Positions 58,681 through 64,000 of a stretch of DNA of 64,000 nt are shown piece after piece. The stretch is taken from assembly GCF_014205135.1 (NCBI RefSeq), contig NZ_JACHMY010000001.1, positions 5,022,001 to 5,086,000 of the forward strand. Direction: 5' to 3'. The position numbers and the translations under genes were made by a program. The notes beneath the pieces were generated by a model. That model saw only the letters and a list, made by a program, of their open reading frames with translations, was not told where the DNA came from and ran no database searches. The stretch comes from Kribbella italica. GTDB lineage: Bacteria; Actinomycetota; Actinomycetes; Propionibacteriales; Kribbellaceae. The stretch's first letter is position 1, and the number at the start of each line of letters is the position of its first letter.

Positions 58681-60444
58681 ATGGGTAGCGAGAACTTCCG
58701 GGTGGACCTGCAGGGTGTGGTCGACCTGCTGAGTCATCACCTGTACAGCAGTCCGCGGGTCTACCTGCGGGAGCTGCTGCAGAACGCCGTGGACGCCGTG
58801 ACGGCGCGGCGGGCCGGCGACGCGGCGGCACCGGGGGTGATCGGGATCGTCGTGGACGGGCAGCGGCTGAGTGTCAGCGACACCGGGATCGGGCTGTGGC
58901 CGGACGAGGTGCGGGAGCTGCTGGCGACGATCGGGCGGAGCTCGAAGCGGGACGAGATCGGGTTCGCGCGGACCGAGTTCCTCGGGCAGTTCGGGATCGG
59001 CCTGCTGTCGGCGTTCATGGTGGCCGACGACATCGAGGTGGTGACGCGGCCGGCCGACGGGCCGACCACACGCTGGAACGGTACGGCGGACGGCCGCTAC
59101 ACGATCAGCGAGACGGCCGACCGGGAAGCAGTCGGTACGACGGTCACGCTGCACGCCCGCCGCGGTGCCGAGCAGTGGTTCAAGGCCGCGACCGTGATCG
59201 AGCTGGTCAAGCTCTTCGGAGCCCTGCTGCCGTTGGAGATCACGGTCAACGGCGAGCGGGTCACCGACGGCGTCGCGCCCTGGGAGGGCAACGGCCGCGC
59301 CGACCTGGTCGGCTACGCGCAGGACCACCTGGGCTTCACGCCGTTCGACGTGATCCCGCTGAACAACCCGGCCGCCGGTCTGACCGGCGTTGCCTTCGTC
59401 CTGCCTTTCGCGGCGAACCCGGCCGAGCGGGCGACCCACCGTGTCTACCTGAAGCGCATGCTGCTGGCCGAAGGTGTCGAAGGGCTGCTGCCGGACTGGG
59501 CGTTCTTCATCCGCGCGGTGATCGACACGTCCGAGCTGCGGCCTACTGCGAGCCGGGAGGCCCTGTTCGACGACGGCCACCTGGAGAGCACCAGAGAAGC
59601 GCTCGGCGAGCAGTTGCGTGGCTGGCTGGTCCGGCTCGGTAGTACCGACCCGCAGAAGCTGGACCGCTTCCTGGCGATCCACCAGCTCGGGGTGAAGGCC
59701 CTGGCGCTGCACGACGACGAGATGCTGCGGCTGGTGCACCGCTGGCTCCGCTTCGAGACCAACCACGGCCGGATGACCGCGGCCGAGCTGCAGGAGCGCA
59801 AGGGCACGATCCGGTATGTCGGAACGATCGAGGAGTTCCGCCAGCTCGCCGCGGTCGCCTCGGCGCAGGACCTGACCATCGTCAACGCCGGCTACACGTA
59901 CGACGCGGAGCTGCTGAACCGCCTGCCGGACGTCGTACCGGGTCTGGTCACCAGCAGGTTCGACCCGACCGAGCTGAGCACCAGCTTCGACGGTCTGGAC
60001 CCGCAGACCGAGCTGGAGCTGCGCCCGTTCGTCCAGTTGGCCCAGGAGGCGCTGGACTCGGTCGGCTGCGAGGTGGTCGTCCGGGCCTTCGACCCGGCCT
60101 CGCTGTCGGCCATCTACTTGGTCGACCGGTCAGCACAGTTCGCCAGCGAGCTGCGCGCCACCAGGGAGCGCACCGACGCGCTCTGGTCGGAGGTGCTCGG
60201 CGCACTCGACACCGACGACGACAGCCGTCCACAGCTCGTGCTGAACCACCGCAGTCCGCTCGTACGACGGATGGCCGCGCTGGCCGACCCGGAGCTCGCC
60301 AAGCTGGCGGTGGAAGGCCTGTACGGGCACGCGCTGATGCTCGGCTACCACCCGATCGGCCCTGCGGATTCCGCGCTGGTGAACCGGTCGTTCCTCGGCC
60401 TGCTCGACCAGGCCGTTCCTACTTCGGAGGACCCGACGCGATGA
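58681..60444 (+). CDS. HSP90-family protein (HtpG-like)
   Basis: A 587-residue GHKL ATPase chaperone, somewhat shorter than the roughly 620 residues of E. coli HtpG. ATP-lid motifs: YLRELLQNAVDAVTARR (Glu and Asn), LSVSDTGIGLW, TEFLGQFGIGLLSAFMVADD and GTTVTLHAR. Middle-domain marker SELRPTASREALFDD is present. GGAGGGG precedes ATG 58681. The stop overlaps the start of a TPR protein, so the two probably act together. Actinobacteria have this divergent HtpG class with few known clients. Confidence 0.92.
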   Translation: MGSENFRVDLQGVVDLLSHHLYSSPRVYLRELLQNAVDAVTARRAGDAAAPGVIGIVVDGQRLSVSDTGIGLWPDEVRELLATIGRSSKRDEIGFARTEFLGQFGIGLLSAFMVADDIEVVTRPADGPTTRWNGTADGRYTISETADREAVGTTVTLHARRGAEQWFKAATVIELVKLFGALLPLEITVNGERVTDGVAPWEGNGRADLVGYAQDHLGFTPFDVIPLNNPAAGLTGVAFVLPFAANPAERATHRVYLKRMLLAEGVEGLLPDWAFFIRAVIDTSELRPTASREALFDDGHLESTREALGEQLRGWLVRLGSTDPQKLDRFLAIHQLGVKALALHDDEMLRLVHRWLRFETNHGRMTAAELQERKGTIRYVGTIEEFRQLAAVASAQDLTIVNAGYTYDAELLNRLPDVVPGLVTSRFDPTELSTSFDGLDPQTELELRPFVQLAQEALDSVGCEVVVRAFDPASLSAIYLVDRSAQFASELRATRERTDALWSEVLGALDTDDDSRPQLVLNHRSPLVRRMAALADPELAKLAVEGLYGHALMLGYHPIGPADSALVNRSFLGLLDQAVPTSEDPTR

Positions 60445-63098
60445 CCGACGACCTGGTCGACCGCCTGCACCAGGCCCAGCAGACGCCGTACGGCAAAGCG
60501 CGTACCGCGATGCTGGAGGACGTGGTCCGGCGGGCCGACGCCGCCGGATCCGAGGAGCTGGCGTTTTTCAGCCGGCTCAACCTGGTCACGGCGTACGTGA
60601 TGGGTGGGGAGCCGCGGAAGTCGCTGGTGCCGTTCGCGCGCTGCGTGGCGGACTGGGACGCCGACCCGGCCAAGTACCAGGAGCACTCGCACCTGTTCCT
60701 GTGGTGCTTCAAGTACGCGCCGAACACGCTGACCAAGTTCCCCGAGGTGCCGCTGGACCGGACGTACGCCGTGCTGGACGACATGGAGCGGCGCTGGCAG
60801 GTCGGCGGGCACAGTCCGCACGCCGTGCACCAGCACCGCTGGCAGGTGGCCGCGCACATCGGTGACGACGAGACGGCGGCCGAGCAGTACCGGCTCTGGT
60901 CGACCGCACCGCGCGACGACCTGTCGGACTGCATCGGCTGCGACCCAACGCACAAGGTGCACCACCTGACGACCACCGGGCAGACCGCTGAGGCAGTGGC
61001 GCTGTCGGTCGGCGTACTGGACGGGCAGCTGACCTGCAACGAGCAGCCGCAGCAGATGCTGACCACACTGCTGCCTGCCTACGTCGCCGAGGGCATGTAC
61101 GCCGAAGCCGTCGACGCGCACCGGCGGGCGTACCGGATCCTCCGCAACCAGCCGGGTGAGCTGAGCGCGTACTCCGACCACATCCGCTTCTGCGCGCGCA
61201 CCGGGAATCTGCCGCGCGCGGTCGAGCTGATCGAGCGGCACCTGCCGGACCTGGACGACTCCCCCAGCCCGCTGGCCACCATGGACTTCGCGGCGGCCGC
61301 GTCACACGCGCTGAGCCGCGTCGACCTGCGGATCCGCCGGCCCAAGTCGACCGAGGACGTGGCAGCGGCGGACCTCGCGGAAGAGCTGGCCCAGCAGGCG
61401 CTGGCGCTGGCCGCGCAGTTCGACGAGCGGAACGGGACGAAGCGGCAGAGCGAGAACGTGCGGGCGGTGCTGGCTGCTGAGCCGTGGGTCGACTACCTGC
61501 CGCTGTCGGAGACGGCCCGCAAGGCTCACCAGCGGGCACAGGCGGCGCCGCATGCCGTGCCTGAGGCACCGCTGCCGGAGGGCGGCGGCCAGGTCTGGCT
61601 CGACCGGGCCGAGGAGGGTTGGCAGACGGACCGTCGTACGGAGGCGATCGCTGCGTGGGCGGCGTTCGAGCAGGAGGTGCCGGAGAGCGACCGTACGCCG
61701 CTGGACCGGGCCCGGGTGCTCGACGGGCGCGGATTGGTTGCCTCCAACAACGAAGACGTCGAGCTCGCGCTGGAGTCGTGGCGGGAGGCCCTGACCCTCT
61801 ACTCGGAGCTGGGCGAGGACGTCCGAGTACTGCGTGACCGTGGACGGATCGGCCGAGTCCTGTGCGACGCCGGGCAGCTGGACGAAGGCCTGGCGACCGG
61901 TGAGGCCCCGCTGCGGCAGCTGATCGAGGAGGACGAGCCGCGACGGCGTGGCGGGTGGCAGTACTCGCTGGCGACGATGCTGGCTCAGGCCGGACGCAGT
62001 GAGGAGGCACTGGCCGAGCTGTCGGTACTCCGGACTCGCCCGGATGCGGACCCGGACCTGCAGTCGGGTGCTGGGATCCTGCAGTGCAACCTGCTGCTGC
62101 AGCTGGAGCGGCTGGAAGAGGCCGAAGAGGCTGCCAGCGCTGGGACCACCACCCGGGAGCAGATGCCGCGCTCGTTCGCCTACCGCCAGCGTGGGTGGAT
62201 CCGGCTCGCTCTGCAGCGCCCCGCCGAGGCCGTTGGGGACCTGGAAGAAGCGATCGCCCTGGCGGTCGGCATGCCGGACAGCGAGGTCCACCTGACGATC
62301 TGCCGGCTGGAGCTCGCCAAGTCGTACCTGTTCAGCGGCCGACCGCTGGAGGCGGCTGAGACCGCCGAAGAGGCGCTGCCCGCGCTACGCGACCCGGAGC
62401 TCGCCGGTCTGCTCGGCGACGTCCGCGGCGTACTGGCTGATGCCTACCGGGCGCTTGGTGAGATGGAGTCCGCGCTGGTGCAGACGCGGGCACTGCTGGC
62501 CGAGGCGCCGGCTGACGCGCACCCGTACTGGCTCGCTCAGACCAAGCAGGACGAGGGAAACCTGCTGGAACGCCTCGACCGCGACAAGGAGGCCGTGGAC
62601 GTGTTCGTGGCCGCGGCGGCGTACTTCGAGGCCGCTGAGCAGCCGCTCGAGTATGTCCAGGCGCTGCGCCTTGCCGGACAGTCGGCGCGCTACGCCGGTG
62701 ACTTCGCCCAGGTCCGCGAGTTGCTGGACCGCGCCGAGCCCGCACTGGAGTCGCTGCCGTCAGCTGACGAGCAGGTGCTCTTCCAGCAAGCAGGAATCCA
62801 CTGGGACCGAGCCATCCTGGCTCTGCAGCAGGGGGACATCACCACCCTCGTGGCCGACGCCGCGCGCGCCGCGGAGGCGTACGAACGTGGCGGCTACGAG
62901 GAGCAGCACCTCAACGCCCGACTCATCCTCGCCGAGCACGCCACCAGCGACGAGACCGCCCTGCAGCAGATCTTCACCACCCTCCCCACCAGCCACCCCC
63001 ACTACCTCCGCACCGGCTACCTCCTGGCCGACCGCCTCCGCCAGCTGGACCGCCACCAAGAGGCGGACCAACTGGAGGTGCTCCTGGGCGAGGCCTGA
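60441..63098 (+). CDS. TPR-repeat protein coupled to the HSP90-like gene
   Basis: An 885-residue all-helical protein made of TPR-like repeats, e.g. AEQYRLWSTAPRDD, GMYAEAVDAHRRAYRILRNQ, DGRGLVASNNEDVELALESW, AGRSEEALAELSVL and GRPLEAAETAEEALPAL. There is no enzyme motif, signal peptide or membrane helix. ATG 60441 overlaps the HSP90-like stop (ATGA), indicating stoichiometric synthesis. The pairing resembles eukaryotic Hsp90 with TPR co-chaperones, though this HSP90-like protein lacks an EEVD tail (it ends SEDPTR), so recognition must differ. Confidence 0.87.
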   Translation: MTDDLVDRLHQAQQTPYGKARTAMLEDVVRRADAAGSEELAFFSRLNLVTAYVMGGEPRKSLVPFARCVADWDADPAKYQEHSHLFLWCFKYAPNTLTKFPEVPLDRTYAVLDDMERRWQVGGHSPHAVHQHRWQVAAHIGDDETAAEQYRLWSTAPRDDLSDCIGCDPTHKVHHLTTTGQTAEAVALSVGVLDGQLTCNEQPQQMLTTLLPAYVAEGMYAEAVDAHRRAYRILRNQPGELSAYSDHIRFCARTGNLPRAVELIERHLPDLDDSPSPLATMDFAAAASHALSRVDLRIRRPKSTEDVAAADLAEELAQQALALAAQFDERNGTKRQSENVRAVLAAEPWVDYLPLSETARKAHQRAQAAPHAVPEAPLPEGGGQVWLDRAEEGWQTDRRTEAIAAWAAFEQEVPESDRTPLDRARVLDGRGLVASNNEDVELALESWREALTLYSELGEDVRVLRDRGRIGRVLCDAGQLDEGLATGEAPLRQLIEEDEPRRRGGWQYSLATMLAQAGRSEEALAELSVLRTRPDADPDLQSGAGILQCNLLLQLERLEEAEEAASAGTTTREQMPRSFAYRQRGWIRLALQRPAEAVGDLEEAIALAVGMPDSEVHLTICRLELAKSYLFSGRPLEAAETAEEALPALRDPELAGLLGDVRGVLADAYRALGEMESALVQTRALLAEAPADAHPYWLAQTKQDEGNLLERLDRDKEAVDVFVAAAAYFEAAEQPLEYVQALRLAGQSARYAGDFAQVRELLDRAEPALESLPSADEQVLFQQAGIHWDRAILALQQGDITTLVADAARAAEAYERGGYEEQHLNARLILAEHATSDETALQQIFTTLPTSHPHYLRTGYLLADRLRQLDRHQEADQLEVLLGEA

Positions 63099-63101
63099 GA
63101 C

Positions 63102-64000
63102 TCAGGCCTTGCAGTTCAGGTCGCGGTGGGGACGGTTGCCGGTGGCAAGGAACGTGGTGACGGCGTCGTTCAGGCACCGGTTGTCCTTGAACAGGTAGCC
63201 GAGGTGGCCGCCCTGGTCGGCGGTCACCATCCGCGCGCGGTCGCCGAGCGCCGCCTGCATCGCGCGGGCGCCGGCGAGCGGGGTGGCGGGATCGCGGAGG
63301 TTCTGCGCGATCAAGATGTTCGACGGGCCGTGGTCGTCGATCCGGACGTGCTCCGGCGTCCGGTTCGGCCAGAACGCGCAGGCGTTGATGCCGCCGGCGG
63401 CCGCGCCGAACATCGGGTGGCGGATGCGGTCGATGGCGACCGTGACCTGGTAGGTCAGGACCGAGCGCGGCCAGCGGGAGTCGTTGCAGAGCACGTGCAA
63501 CTGGCTCGCGAGGTAGTTGTCGTTCGCGGCCGCGGCCGCGGCGGCGCGCTGGGGTGTTCCGGTGTCGACGGCCTGCCAGATCCCGGCGAGCTCGGGGAAG
63601 TTCTTGTCGTAGTACAGCCGGGCGAACGTCGCCTGGCGGAACAGCGCACCGTCGGACCGGCCGGCCGTCGTGGTCCGGTCCAGCCGTGCGGCCAACGCGT
63701 CGTACTTGGCGCGGACCTGCCGCGGCGTCGTCCCCAGCCCGAGCTGCGGGCGCGCGGCGACGTACTTGGCGAAGTCCGGGAAGCGCTCCTCGAAGCCCCG
63801 GGCGAGGTTGCGCTGGAAGCCGAAGTCCCAGCCGTCGGGACCGGTCGAGCTGTCGAGCACGACGCGGTCGGTGCGCTGCGGGAACATCGTCGCGTAGACC
63901 GCGCCCAGGTACGTCCCGTACGAGATGCCCAGGTACGACACCTTCCGCTCGCCGAGTGCTGCCCGGATCGTGTCCATGTCGCGCGCGGTGTTCGCCGTAC
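63102..64000 (-). CDS. TAP-like secreted serine peptidase/hydrolase (partial, 5' end outside window)
   Basis: The C-terminal 298 residues of an alpha/beta hydrolase of the Streptomyces tripeptidyl-aminopeptidase type. The frame is open at 64000 (TANTARDMDTIRAALGERK), so the N-terminus is missing. The nucleophile elbow is LGISYGTYLG; the catalytic Asp is in NLRDPATPLAGA and His in DQGGHLGYLF, within the TAP C-terminal domain. Full-length relatives are about 480-530 residues and secreted. It is convergent with the TPR gene, three bases apart. Confidence 0.9.
   Translation of the reverse strand, partial: TANTARDMDTIRAALGERKVSYLGISYGTYLGAVYATMFPQRTDRVVLDSSTGPDGWDFGFQRNLARGFEERFPDFAKYVAARPQLGLGTTPRQVRAKYDALAARLDRTTTAGRSDGALFRQATFARLYYDKNFPELAGIWQAVDTGTPQRAAAAAAANDNYLASQLHVLCNDSRWPRSVLTYQVTVAIDRIRHPMFGAAAGGINACAFWPNRTPEHVRIDDHGPSNILIAQNLRDPATPLAGARAMQAALGDRARMVTADQGGHLGYLFKDNRCLNDAVTTFLATGNRPHRDLNCKA

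Overview
The window is high-GC DNA from an actinobacterium. Reasons: GTG starts are frequent, ATGA/GTGA translational overlaps are common, there is a pknG-glnX-glnH locus, a HrcA/CIRCE-controlled groEL without groES, and an actinobacterial-type LexA box. The mix of saprophytic hydrolases, many small divergent regulator/target pairs and repeated GTACGCCGTAC-like codon usage would suit a soil member of Propionibacteriales such as Kribbella, but the genus is a guess. No rRNA, tRNA, CRISPR array, prophage or large biosynthetic cluster was seen.

Layout. 1-6132: a secreted GH20 hexosaminidase (cut by the left edge) with its RpiR-type regulator, an ArsR/MFS efflux pair around a shared palindrome, and an enolase-superfamily sugar-acid dehydratase. 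6269-11985: two paralogous membrane proteins of unusual build (cytosolic HD-phosphohydrolase-like domain, about five membrane helices, C-terminal PQQ-like propeller) flank an Idh/MocA oxidoreductase; one has intact HD metal ligands and the other has lost them. 12329-18150: a divergent extra EF-Tu with a long structured leader, CutC/DUF4031, a LacI regulator, and an aldo/keto reductase with a divergent TetR and twin operators. 18210-24632: a multicopper oxidase operon with two tandem small membrane paralogues, an ArsR/SRPBCC/RibD-C operon, a PTH2-type protein, and thyA-folA.

24755-38287 is the centrepiece: a long co-directional run, TelA-like protein - unknown - CbbX-type AAA+ ATPase - GlnX - [TnpB element inserted in antisense] - GlnH - coiled-coil protein - PknG kinase - PP2C phosphatase - VWA protein - FHA protein. 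Most junctions overlap by a few bases. It encodes an amino-acid-sensing Ser/Thr phosphorylation circuit with binding protein, membrane transducer, kinase, phosphatase and phospho-reader. Kinase, phosphatase and reader carry the same kind of N-terminal CxxC zinc ribbon. The TnpB insertion sits between sensor and transducer genes and its right end supplies the glnX stop codon.

38298-64000: small membrane protein, GNAT enzyme with a candidate leader peptide, secreted RNase Sa-type ribonuclease, DinB-like protein, GH6 cellulase, a repeat-rich intergenic block, groEL with two CIRCE sites, RidA, a GlxA-type AraC regulator, MmcQ/YjbR protein, PspC, a zinc-ribbon M48 protease, a glycerophosphodiesterase, a heterodimeric ABC exporter with complementary degenerate ATPase sites, an Erm/KsgA-like methyltransferase, a CapA-like lipoprotein, methionine aminopeptidase, a radical SAM protein under a LexA box, an NmrA-like oxidoreductase with divergent TetR and palindromic operator, an HSP90-like protein coupled to a TPR protein, and a TAP-like serine peptidase cut by the right edge.
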